From positions 1 to 33,772 of IMG/VR virus record IMGVR_UViG_3300043772_001633: 33,772 nt of DNA; one strand, 5' to 3'. Below the pieces are notes generated by a model. The model was not told the DNA's origin. It saw only the letters and a list, made by a program, of their open reading frames with translations, and made no database searches. This document shows, piece by piece, positions 15,533 through 21,930 of the stretch (position 1 is the stretch's first letter; the number at the start of each line of letters is the position of its first letter). A program made the translations under genes and the position numbers. The DNA is from a virus.

Positions 15533-15643
15533 TTTATTTCTTAATATTTTAAAATATAGTGCATTTACCGATTCTTTATTACAACCTCTTTTATAGTAGA
15601 AGTTAATTACTCTTTTAATTCTTTGTAGGTTTGATTGTTTCAT
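15524..15643 (-). CDS. Small basic protein
   Basis: A 39-aa protein starting MKQSNLQRIKRVINFYYKRG, rich in Lys and Arg and probably nucleic-acid binding. It lies in the gap between the methyltransferase and the 149-aa gene. Its ATG follows a T-run that ends a nested inverted repeat. No family is recognised. Confidence 0.5.
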   Translation of the reverse strand: MKQSNLQRIKRVINFYYKRGCNKESVNALYFKILRNKLN

Positions 15644-15648
15644 TTTAA

Positions 15649-15738
15649 AAAACGATTAACCTATACATCGTGAGGTTTTAAAGATAAGTTATATAAAATC
15701 AAATCACGTAATTAATATTATCTTATCTTTTGGTTAAT
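15649..15738 (-). other. Nested inverted repeat with possible pseudoknot and T-run
   Basis: Outer arms ATTAACC / GGTTAAT (15655-15661 and 15732-15738), inner arms AAAGATAAG / CTTATCTTT (15680-15688 and 15722-15730), and CGTGA / TCACG (15669-15673 and 15704-15708), which crosses the inner stem. On the minus strand the outer stem is followed by CGTTTTTT, as in a terminator. It begins exactly at the methyltransferase stop codon. Confidence 0.45.
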
Positions 15739-16751
15739 TAAAATAAAGTTTCCTGTTTAATAGTTTCTTTAAATCTTTTTTCAGCTTCTTGAAGATTCAA
15801 TTTAGCTTGTTTAAAGTAACTATCTTTTAACTCGATACCTATTGCTTTTCTACCCATTGAAACAGGGCTAAATACTTCACTACCTACACCCATAAAAGGA
15901 GTTAAAACAACTTCATTCGGATTTGAATATAATTCAACTAATCTATCAATTACATCAAGTTGCAAAGGGTGTACGTGCTTTTCGTCATCTTCTTCTTTTG
16001 AATCCCTAAAAGGTAAAACATTATCAATTCTAATATCATCCCAAACACTCGAAGCATACCGTTGCCAAATGTAATGATTCAATTTAGTAATTTTATCATC
16101 TTCATTTATATTGTTTAAGTGTTCCCAAAGTTGAACTTCGTTTAAATCTGAATTATTAGCATTATTCCACGCTCTCAAAATGTTTGGCAAAATTGGAATT
16201 TCACCAGCATAGTGATTAATACCAAATTCATGTGTTACTGGCACTTGGTTTTCACCTTTTTTAGTAAAAACTAAAACATAGTCAGGCATTGCGGTAAAAC
16301 ACTTTGTAGAATCTTCTACTATAAATTTATGCATTAAAGATTGTACCATTGTACGCATACGAACTTTTAAAGGTTCTTTCCAGATTGTAATTCTATTACG
16401 ATATTCAAAACCGTATTTTGTATGGATTCTAATTATTTCGTTTGGAAAATCCCAAAGCCTACAAGTATTATCAAAAACATCGGTACAATGTACAGCGGTT
16501 ATACGACCAGACTTTGTAACTCTTGCAATTTCAGCTACTAAAAATTCGTATTGCTCTAAAAATTGTTCTTTACTTTCACAATTACTAAAATCATTTTCAG
16601 AACTTGAATAATTATAAAGTCCTGCAAAAGGTGGACTATAAATTGATAAATCTATACTTTCATTTTCTAAAGTAGGCATTACTAACATACAATCGCTGTT
16701 ATAGATTGCGTAGTTATCTGTTACTATTTGTTCTTTTACTTTGTTTTCCAT
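15738..16751 (-). CDS. DNA methyltransferase, N4-cytosine-like
   Basis: A 337-aa amino-methyltransferase. The catalytic motif IV is SPPF at 39-42, the form usual for N4-cytosine enzymes (adenine enzymes more often have DPPY). The SAM-binding motif TPFMGVGSEVF lies near 285, so the order is catalytic then SAM-binding. It likely modifies phage DNA to avoid host restriction, or part of it may regulate transcription. It starts 1 nt after the helicase stop; this helicase-methyltransferase pair recurs in Bacteroidetes phages. No restriction enzyme gene is nearby. Confidence 0.85.
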   Translation of the reverse strand: MENKVKEQIVTDNYAIYNSDCMLVMPTLENESIDLSIYSPPFAGLYNYSSSENDFSNCESKEQFLEQYEFLVAEIARVTKSGRITAVHCTDVFDNTCRLWDFPNEIIRIHTKYGFEYRNRITIWKEPLKVRMRTMVQSLMHKFIVEDSTKCFTAMPDYVLVFTKKGENQVPVTHEFGINHYAGEIPILPNILRAWNNANNSDLNEVQLWEHLNNINEDDKITKLNHYIWQRYASSVWDDIRIDNVLPFRDSKEEDDEKHVHPLQLDVIDRLVELYSNPNEVVLTPFMGVGSEVFSPVSMGRKAIGIELKDSYFKQAKLNLQEAEKRFKETIKQETLF

Positions 16752-16752
16752 G

Positions 16753-18123
16753 TTATAAAAATTTTGGTTTAATTAAATCTTTGTTAAATTCTTTTACTTT
16801 ATGTTCAAAACTACGGTTAACATTTTCTGTTAAGTTTTTATGTAGTTGGATTGCTTTTTGTGTTTTTTGTTCTAAGGCTTCTAATACCCTTGTTTGACCA
16901 TCAGATATAACCATATCAATAGTAACGTCTTTTGTTTGTCCGAACCTCCAAAAACGTCTTATAGCTTGGTAGTATTGTTCGTATGACCAAGTAGGAAAAA
17001 ATACAGAATGATTACAATGTTGCCAATTTAACCCCATTGAAGTCATTTTTGCTTTAGTAATTAGCCTTTCTATTTCTCCATTTGCAAAAGCTAAAAGTAT
17101 TTCTTCTTTTTTATCAATTGATTGACTGCCTATAATTTCAACAGCTTTTGAATCACTTGCTTTTAAAATGCTACTTTCATTATTTGTGTTACACCAATAA
17201 ACAGAAGTTTTATCACTTGCTAATTCAATAGCCTTTTCACATCTTTTTTCTTCTGTTTGCTTTTGTTCATGTCTAACTTCTGTCATTGATTTCGCAATAG
17301 GTGTAAACATTTGTATTTGTCCGTTTACATCTATTAAAGATTGATTTTCCACAACGTGTCTACGAATATTTAATTCTGGCAAATTATACCTGTCGTTTGA
17401 AAATCCTAAATCGCTTGGCATTTTTGCCATAATTGACCATTGATTAACCCAGGCAAAGAAATCCTTTTCCGCATGAGGTTTTAAATAAAACTTTTCTCCT
17501 ATATTACGATTATTTGAATCTACGCTATTTTGGTTGTTTTTAAAAAACTTACCTAACATATCCATATAACCCATATATCCTAAAGCCTCGCTACTTGTTC
17601 CTAATTCTATAAAATCGTTTGGACTTGGTGTAGCTGTACTTAAAAAGCGATAAGGTATTTTTTTAACAAAACTTGTAACTTCTTGTTTAATTTTACCATC
17701 AAAATTTTTAAGTATTGAACTTTCATCTAAAATAACGCCTTCAAAATCATTTTCATTAAAATAATGTAAACGTTCGTAATTGCAAACGACTATTTTTTTA
17801 GTATGTTTTCCGTCTTTTGAATATTCAATATCGTCTATACCTAATTTTTCAGCTTCTAAAATAAATTGAAATGCAACCGCTAAAGGAGTTAATATCAATA
17901 CTTTTTTATTTGTATGATTAACAATATTTTTAGCTAAAGAAAGTTGTACTAATGTCTTACCTAAACCAGTGTCTAAAAATACAGCACTACGACCTTTTAA
18001 AATAGCTTTTTCAATAACAAACTTTTGAAAATCAAATGCTATATCTGGAATATAATTTGCTTCAAACCCAAAGTTACCTATCGAGTGTCTTTTTGATTCT
18101 AAAAATTTTTCATATTCTGTCAT
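16753..18123 (-). CDS. SNF2-related helicase (456 aa)
   Basis: A superfamily 2 ATPase. Motif I is DTGLGKT at 51-57, motif II DESS near 132-135 (VILDESSILKN), motif III STATPSPNDF near 160, and motifs V-VI MTSMGLNWQHC and QAIRRFWRFGQ in the C-terminal half. The arginines of the last motif fit an arginine finger. It is probably involved in DNA remodelling or replication initiation. Its start overlaps the stop of a 48-aa helix-turn-helix gene (ATGA), and the methyltransferase follows directly. Confidence 0.82.
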   Translation of the reverse strand: MTEYEKFLESKRHSIGNFGFEANYIPDIAFDFQKFVIEKAILKGRSAVFLDTGLGKTLVQLSLAKNIVNHTNKKVLILTPLAVAFQFILEAEKLGIDDIEYSKDGKHTKKIVVCNYERLHYFNENDFEGVILDESSILKNFDGKIKQEVTSFVKKIPYRFLSTATPSPNDFIELGTSSEALGYMGYMDMLGKFFKNNQNSVDSNNRNIGEKFYLKPHAEKDFFAWVNQWSIMAKMPSDLGFSNDRYNLPELNIRRHVVENQSLIDVNGQIQMFTPIAKSMTEVRHEQKQTEEKRCEKAIELASDKTSVYWCNTNNESSILKASDSKAVEIIGSQSIDKKEEILLAFANGEIERLITKAKMTSMGLNWQHCNHSVFFPTWSYEQYYQAIRRFWRFGQTKDVTIDMVISDGQTRVLEALEQKTQKAIQLHKNLTENVNRSFEHKVKEFNKDLIKPKFL

Positions 18124-18266
18124 AACTTATTTATTTTTTCAATTTCTAATTTTTTCCAAGTTCCATTTTTTAATCTACTGTCTAAAGTAGGTCTGCTGAT
18201 TCCTAATTTTTCAGCGAGTTCTTTTTTTTCGTACTTCAAAAGAAGTAATTTAATTTTTTCTTCCAT
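18120..18266 (-). CDS. Small helix-turn-helix protein
   Basis: A 48-aa protein (MEEKIKLLLLKYEKKELAEK). It continues LGISRPTLDSRLKNG, a clear helix-turn-helix pattern, and ends with basic residues. It is likely a DNA-binding regulator, possibly of its own promoter at 18330-18337. It overlaps the helicase start by 4 nt (ATGA). Confidence 0.7.
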   Translation of the reverse strand: MEEKIKLLLLKYEKKELAEKLGISRPTLDSRLKNGTWKKLEIEKINKL

Positions 18267-18294
18267 TTGTAAAATTTTTTACGTTATTAAGTTT

Positions 18295-18319
18295 AAAAAT
18301 AGCGGACACTATATCCGCT
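18295..18319 (-). terminator. Promoter-proximal hairpin with T-run
   Basis: Minus-strand stem AGCGGA / TCCGCT with a 7-nt loop TATAGTG, followed by ATTTTT. It lies 11 nt after the TATATTTG box and before the 48-aa gene, so it may act as an attenuator or stabilise the 5' end. Confidence 0.55.
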
Positions 18320-18329
18320 TTGTTGAGTA

Positions 18330-18337
18330 CAAATATA
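18330..18337 (-). promoter_or_regulatory. Promoter -7 element (TATATTTG) for HTH-helicase-methyltransferase operon
   Basis: Matches TAnnTTTG on the minus strand, between two short genes. The triplet 21 nt upstream is TAG, one base off TTG. Confidence 0.6.
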
Positions 18338-18342
18338 TAAAT

Positions 18343-18468
18343 TTATTTTAATAAATACCTAATTTTTTTATTTTTTATTTCATCAGGTGTATTATTTGCC
18401 ACTTCAATAGCTTTCAATCTGCTATCTTTTTGGATTTCGTAAGCGGTAGGAATTCTTTTGCCTACCAT
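18343..18468 (-). CDS. Small hypothetical protein
   Basis: A 41-aa basic protein starting MVGKRIPTAYEIQKDSRLKA, probably mostly helical. It follows the 173-aa gene by 10 nt and ends just before the next promoter. No function is recognised. Confidence 0.6.
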   Translation of the reverse strand: MVGKRIPTAYEIQKDSRLKAIEVANNTPDEIKNKKIRYLLK

Positions 18469-18478
18469 TACTATACTC

Positions 18479-19000
18479 TTACGCTTGGATAATTTTCCCA
18501 TATTCTTTAAAATCTTCGTTAGTCCAGTTATTGTAAACCTTATCGTTTAAATATATATTTTTGTTTCTTAAATTCTTTGCCACTTCTAAAATATGAGGTT
18601 TTTTAATTTTTGATTTTATTTCGTCTATTTTATTTTTTCTAATCGTTACAATGTTTGGTTTTGATAATTGTTTTACTTTGATTCTTAATGCGTCAAAATC
18701 GTTTTTTTCTTTAACTTTTAAAAATAAAAACTCATTAGATTTTTTTAGTAATGATTTATCTTTTTTTTGATAACATTCTAAAATCATTTTAAAATATACA
18801 TCATTCTTATAATTGTTATATGTTCTTAAAATATAAAAAACAGTTGTCCTATCTTTTTTAAGATTTTCAGCTATTTCTATAATACTCATATTTTCAATAT
18901 TTTCTTTCGTATAGATGGCTCTTAAGTAAATGAACAACTTATCACGTTTATTTGTTGTGATGTCTATTCCGTAAAATTCTTTTATTTCTTGTGGTGTCAT
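18479..19000 (-). CDS. DnaA domain IV-like DNA-binding protein
   Basis: A 173-aa basic protein. Residues about 39-60 (MSIIEIAENLKKDRTTVFYI) resemble the C-terminal DNA-binding helix-turn-helix of DnaA (pattern I..IG..L.RDHsTV). The rest is Lys-rich with no ATPase domain. It may recognise the phage origin or act as a regulator. It lies early in the operon that leads to the replication genes. The similarity is limited to this short segment. Confidence 0.5.
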   Translation of the reverse strand: MTPQEIKEFYGIDITTNKRDKLFIYLRAIYTKENIENMSIIEIAENLKKDRTTVFYILRTYNNYKNDVYFKMILECYQKKDKSLLKKSNEFLFLKVKEKNDFDALRIKVKQLSKPNIVTIRKNKIDEIKSKIKKPHILEVAKNLRNKNIYLNDKVYNNWTNEDFKEYGKIIQA

Positions 19001-19001
19001 T

Positions 19002-19088
19002 TTATTTTTCTTTTATTAGGTAATACCATAGCCAAATAATTTTTGACCTTAAAATTTCGTATGCTATCCATATTAAAATGTACTTCAT
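19002..19088 (-). CDS. Tiny hydrophobic peptide
   Basis: A 28-aa peptide (MKYILIWIAYEILRSKII) with Trp-rich hydrophobic character. It is coupled to the upstream stop by ATGA and ends 1 nt before the next ATG. Possibly membrane-associated. It fits the tight packing of the operon. Confidence 0.45.
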   Translation of the reverse strand: MKYILIWIAYEILRSKIIWLWYYLIKEK

Positions 19089-19327
19089 AATCCTTTTTCT
19101 TTTTTAAATATTTCTAATAGTTCTTTTGTTGTGTATAAATTAAATTTATATTCAAAATAACCACAATCGTTTATTGTAATCAATTCTTTGTTCCAGGTCC
19201 ACTCCGCAAATCCAATAGCATAATCATCAGCTATTTTTTCTATGATTTCAGCAGTAGGAGTATAAAGTCTTGAATAATCACTTAACTTATTGCTGTGTGC
19301 TTTTTGTATTTTATCTATTAGTTTCAT
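19085..19327 (-). CDS. Hypothetical protein
   Basis: An 80-aa protein starting MKLIDKIQKAHSNKLSDYSR, with WTWNKELITINDCGYFEYKF in the middle. It starts 1 nt after the upstream stop. No membrane segment and no recognised domain. Confidence 0.6.
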   Translation of the reverse strand: MKLIDKIQKAHSNKLSDYSRLYTPTAEIIEKIADDYAIGFAEWTWNKELITINDCGYFEYKFNLYTTKELLEIFKKEKGL

Positions 19328-19328
19328 C

Positions 19329-19709
19329 TTAAATTATTTTATCAAAAAATACTACTCCTTTTTTTCTCGCTATTTCGATGTTATCGATAAACTTTTTAAT
19401 AAACTCGCTTAAAAGAATTGCATCTGCTTCGTTTAGTTCTGCAATTTGAGTAATCATTCTTTGTTTCATATTTAAACTATTTAAAGCAAATTCTGCATCG
19501 TTTTTATAAACTTCGTTATAATGCTTAATAGTTTTTACTTCTAATGCGTTATGAAACATATTGCCATACTTTTTTTCAAGTCCTGTTAAATTATAATTCT
19601 CAAATATATCTAAAAATAATTGAGCAGTTAATAATAGTTCTAATGCGTTGTGTGTTTCCTTATTTCTTTCCATTTTTGTTATTTCTATTGCTTCGTCTAA
19701 ATGTATCAT
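19329..19709 (-). CDS. Hypothetical helical protein
   Basis: A 126-aa, strongly helical protein starting MIHLDEAIEITKMERNKETH, with AELNEADAILLSEFIKKF near the end. It shares one base with the upstream stop (TAATG). It is part of the early operon between 20.3 and 18.3 kb. No function is recognised. Confidence 0.6.
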   Translation of the reverse strand: MIHLDEAIEITKMERNKETHNALELLLTAQLFLDIFENYNLTGLEKKYGNMFHNALEVKTIKHYNEVYKNDAEFALNSLNMKQRMITQIAELNEADAILLSEFIKKFIDNIEIARKKGVVFFDKII

Positions 19710-19825
19710 TATTCGTATGATTTAATAAATTGATCCAATGCGTTTTTTTCGTTTGGATTTAATTCGTGCAGTAATTTTCCGTTGACAGTCCAGCGACCAT
19801 CTATAACTTCGATTGTTAGTTTCAT
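19709..19825 (-). CDS. Small hypothetical protein
   Basis: A 38-aa protein (MKLTIEVIDGRWTVNGKLLH). It overlaps the upstream gene by 4 nt and shares one base with the next start. A short beta hairpin plus helix is likely. The tight coupling on both sides supports translation. Confidence 0.55.
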   Translation of the reverse strand: MKLTIEVIDGRWTVNGKLLHELNPNEKNALDQFIKSYE

Positions 19826-19974
19826 ATTTCTTTTATTTCTCTTATTTTTACTAATCTAAATGCTTCCCTAAAAGCCTTATATGCTTCATCAAAATTAGAT
19901 GCATATATTTCAACTTCTCTATCGATACAATCATCGCCTGTTTCTTTCCAAAAATAAACTCTATACTTATTCAT
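19822..19974 (-). CDS. Small hypothetical protein
   Basis: A 50-aa protein (MNKYRVYFWKETGDDCIDRE), followed by VEIYASNFDEAYKAFREA, which looks like a beta-alpha fold. It overlaps the 72-aa upstream gene by 8 nt and the next gene by 4 nt. No function is recognised. Confidence 0.6.
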   Translation of the reverse strand: MNKYRVYFWKETGDDCIDREVEIYASNFDEAYKAFREAFRLVKIREIKEI

Positions 19975-20185
19975 TATCAAATAATTTATCTACGTTTTCT
20001 ATAAGTGTTTTTTCTCCTGTTGTGTTTTGCATTAACCAAATTATATGCTCAAATTTTAAACTTGCCCAAGATACTTCAGTTCTTAATACGTTAATTAAAT
20101 TACCCGAAATGCAAGGGTATAATGTAGCAGAATTAGTTAATTTAGTTTTGTTTTCTTTTGATAATCGTTTCCAAAGTGTTTTCAT
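19967..20185 (-). CDS. Hypothetical protein
   Basis: A 72-aa protein starting MKTLWKRLSKENKTKLTNSA, mostly helical. A plus-strand frame covers the same DNA, but the minus frame fits the packed operon (2-nt gap upstream, 8-nt overlap downstream). No domain is recognised. Confidence 0.6.
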   Translation of the reverse strand: MKTLWKRLSKENKTKLTNSATLYPCISGNLINVLRTEVSWASLKFEHIIWLMQNTTGEKTLIENVDKLFDNE

Positions 20186-20187
20186 AA

Positions 20188-20301
20188 TTATTGTTTTTTA
20201 AAGATTAATATTCCACATATAAGTAATGCTCCAGACATTACTATAAAATTATCGGTACTCATTCCGATAGTTGCAACTGATAAAAAGATAATTGTTTTCA
20301 T
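20188..20301 (-). CDS. Tiny membrane peptide, first gene of early minus operon
   Basis: A 37-aa peptide (MKTIIFLSVATIGMSTDNFI) with two hydrophobic segments, ending ICGILIFKKQ. It begins 20 nt after the TACATTTG promoter box. Very small membrane proteins are common in phage early operons. The function is unknown. Confidence 0.5.
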   Translation of the reverse strand: MKTIIFLSVATIGMSTDNFIVMSGALLICGILIFKKQ

Positions 20302-20321
20302 ATTGTTTGATTTTGATATTG

Positions 20322-20329
20322 CAAATGTA
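20322..20329 (-). promoter_or_regulatory. Promoter -7 element (TACATTTG), early minus operon
   Basis: Fits TAnnTTTG on the minus strand, 20 nt before the ATG at 20301. It diverges from the plus-strand promoter at 20377. Confidence 0.6.
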
Positions 20330-20338
20330 TTACGAAAA

Positions 20339-20371
20339 AACTTTATAAAAAATTTTTTTATTAAAAAAGTT
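20339..20371. promoter_or_regulatory. Candidate operator between divergent promoters
   Basis: AACTTT (20339-20344) and AAAGTT (20366-20371) form an inverted repeat around an A/T tract, and much of the interior is also near-palindromic. Its place between two divergent -7 boxes suits a repressor site, for example for the XRE-like protein at 20868. In such A/T-rich DNA it could be chance. Confidence 0.35.
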
Positions 20372-20376
20372 ATTTA

Positions 20377-20384
20377 TATATTTG
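20377..20384 (+). promoter_or_regulatory. Promoter -7 element (TATATTTG), plus-strand cassette
   Basis: Fits TAnnTTTG, 19 nt before the ATG at 20404. No clear -33 TTG. Confidence 0.65.
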
Positions 20385-20403
20385 CAGAAATCAAAACTTA
20401 ATT

Positions 20404-20595
20404 ATGAAAATAACAACAGAAACAAAAGAACAAATTTACATCACCGAGTTTAAAAATTCAGATGTATCTTTAGAACAATTATTTGATGCGTTTAAAAGTC
20501 ATCTTGTAGCGTTGACTTGGAATGAAATCACAATAGAACAATATATAATAGAATGGTCAGAAGAATTTAAACAAAATAACAATGAAAATAATTGA
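20404..20595 (+). CDS. Small hypothetical protein of plus-strand cassette
   Basis: A 63-aa acidic protein (MKITTETKEQIYITEFKNSD) with an amphipathic helical region and an Asn-rich end. It is the first gene after the plus-strand promoter and overlaps the next gene by 14 nt. No function is recognised. Confidence 0.65.
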   Translation: MKITTETKEQIYITEFKNSDVSLEQLFDAFKSHLVALTWNEITIEQYIIEWSEEFKQNNNENN

Positions 20596-20695
20596 ATTTT
20601 TTAAACAACTATTTTGTAGGCACCGATGGGTTTACAACTATAAAAAGAAATATTACAGATGTAAAGATTGTCACCTAAAAATAAATAAGATATGA
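20582..20695 (+). CDS. Small zinc-finger-like protein
   Basis: A 37-aa protein with FCRHRWVYN followed by YYRCKDCHLK, giving a CxH...CxxC pattern that could bind one zinc ion. The CRHRW / RCKDC pattern recurs in tiny proteins of Bacteroidetes phages. It is basic, so nucleic-acid binding is possible. Confidence 0.6.
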   Translation: MKIIEFFKQLFCRHRWVYNYKKKYYRCKDCHLKINKI

Positions 20696-20770
20696 AAATA
20701 GTGATTTATAATTTAACAAAAAAGTCAAGTAAACAATAAAAAAAACTTGACATTTAAAAAGAAATAAGAT

Positions 20771-20860
20771 ATGGCAATAATACTTTCAGCTATAATAATA
20801 GCACTACCATTAGGATTAATCGCTTCAGAATTAAAAAGGTATAATGATTGGAAAAAATAA
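20771..20860 (+). CDS. Tiny membrane peptide
   Basis: A 29-aa peptide (MAIILSAIIIALPLGLIASE) with one hydrophobic segment and a charged end. Its start has the same AATAAGAT-ATG context as the neighbouring starts at 20692 and 20868, which supports translation. The function is unknown. Confidence 0.5.
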   Translation: MAIILSAIIIALPLGLIASELKRYNDWKK

Positions 20861-20867
20861 ATAAGAT

Positions 20868-21074
20868 ATGAACATATTAGAAAAACTGATTTCAGAAAAT
20901 GCAAAAAATAAAAATCAATTCGCTAAACTTGTAGGTGAAACACCGCAAACAATTAACGCACAGGTAAAGTCAAAGAATCCATTATTACCTGCTTATAATT
21001 ACGCAAAGATTTTAGGTAAAAAAGAATTGAAAGGAAATGCTAACGGAGTAGAAATACATTTGATATTTGGGTAA
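20868..21074 (+). CDS. Cro/CI-type helix-turn-helix regulator
   Basis: A 68-aa protein with a helix-turn-helix of XRE type at about 15-38 (KNQFAKLVGETPQTINAQVK), a single short domain like Cro. Expressed from the plus strand against the early minus operon, it could switch the divergent promoters at 20322-20384. No integrase is present, so a lysogeny switch is not implied. Confidence 0.6.
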   Translation: MNILEKLISENAKNKNQFAKLVGETPQTINAQVKSKNPLLPAYNYAKILGKKELKGNANGVEIHLIFG

Positions 21075-21115
21075 TTTAAAAAATAAAATTAATTTAAACC
21101 TATAACTTTAAAATT

Positions 21116-21325
21116 ATGGATAAAACAATTATTATTAATTCCTTGCAATGTTATATCACAAGGAAAACTCAAAAGATAAATCGAATTAATAGAATTATTT
21201 TAAATAACCCGAGTTGCGAAAATTTACAGAATTTAAAAAGAGGATTAAGGCATAACAAAGCATTGATAAAAAGAGCTGAACAGCAAATCTTATTCTTTGA
21301 GAATTTTGTTTTTAATAAACTATAA
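21116..21325 (+). CDS. Hypothetical basic protein
   Basis: A 69-aa protein (MDKTIIINSLQCYITRKTQK), rich in Arg, Lys and Asn. It is the last gene of the plus cassette, followed 18 nt later by a terminator. A minus-strand frame in the same DNA is less plausible because it would run across the terminator. No function is recognised. Confidence 0.5.
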   Translation: MDKTIIINSLQCYITRKTQKINRINRIILNNPSCENLQNLKRGLRHNKALIKRAEQQILFFENFVFNKL

Positions 21326-21343
21326 AGCAATAATTTAATTTTT

Positions 21344-21374
21344 AAACCCCTCATATTCGAGGGGTTTTATTTTT
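21344..21374 (+). terminator. Terminator of the plus-strand cassette
   Basis: Stem AAACCCCTC / GAGGGGTTT with loop ATATTC, then TATTTTTT. The stem overlaps the last codons of the convergent u-spanin gene. Confidence 0.85.
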
Positions 21375-21734
21375 TATCCAATTCAATACAATAAACAAAA
21401 CAAATAGTATCCCCACAAGCCACATAAACCGATTTGCGACGATTTTAATGGTTTCTGAATAGTCAACCTCTTTTGTTTTTTTTTCTTCTTTAAAATCAAT
21501 GTTTTGCTTTTCCTTAATAGTTTCTTTTGAATTGTTATAAATAACTCGAGTGTTGTAAATTGTATCTTTTCCTAAAAGAATAGGTTTATCTAAATCAACA
21601 GGTTCTAAAGTAAACGAGTTACTAAACTTTGTTATATCGGTTTCTGTTTCGCTTTTAATTTCAGTTTCTTCACTCGACTTTTTTACGCTTCCGCAAGAAA
21701 CGAAAAACAATAATAATAATACGCTATATTTCAT
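21351..21734 (-). CDS. Putative unimolecular spanin (lipoprotein with C-terminal membrane anchor)
   Basis: A 127-aa protein with a lipoprotein signal (MKYSVLLLLFFVSC, lipidation at Cys14), a periplasmic region rich in Glu/Lys with coiled-coil stretches, and a C-terminal membrane segment at about 103-120 (FMWLVGILFVLFIVLNWI). An outer-membrane lipid anchor plus an inner-membrane helix is the diagnostic layout of u-spanins such as T1 gp11, which fuse the membranes in the last step of lysis. The location near the amidase and holin-like genes supports this. The start overlaps the upstream stop (ATGA). Confidence 0.75.
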   Translation of the reverse strand: MKYSVLLLLFFVSCGSVKKSSEETEIKSETETDITKFSNSFTLEPVDLDKPILLGKDTIYNTRVIYNNSKETIKEKQNIDFKEEKKTKEVDYSETIKIVANRFMWLVGILFVLFIVLNWIKNKTPRI

Positions 21735-21919
21735 TTCATTATTTCTTTTAATTGATTTAAAATACTTTCACTTTCTGCACCCCAAAACATTTCACATTCT
21801 CCATCTTTGTAAGGTACTTCTGTAAAGTAACTTTGCCAAATCCCATCTATTGCTTTGTATCTTTTGCAATTGTCTTTTAACGGACAATTAAACCCACTAC
21901 ATTTTGTTATGTCTGTCAT
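21731..21919 (-). CDS. Small cysteine-containing protein
   Basis: A 62-aa protein (MTDITKCSGFNCPLKDNCKR) with cysteines at 7, 12, 18 and near 43, probably a metal- or disulfide-stabilised fold. This type recurs beside lysis genes in Bacteroidetes phages. No known function. Confidence 0.65.
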   Translation of the reverse strand: MTDITKCSGFNCPLKDNCKRYKAIDGIWQSYFTEVPYKDGECEMFWGAESESILNQLKEIMK

Positions 21920-21930
21920 AATTATATAAT

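Noticed and set aside
19899-20201. 100-aa plus-strand frame opposite early genes
   Set aside because: The minus strand holds tightly coupled genes here, and the plus frame has no promoter or family pattern.
20692-20739. 15-codon plus-strand frame starting with the AATAAGAT-ATG context
   Set aside because: Too short to claim as a gene; only the start context supports it.
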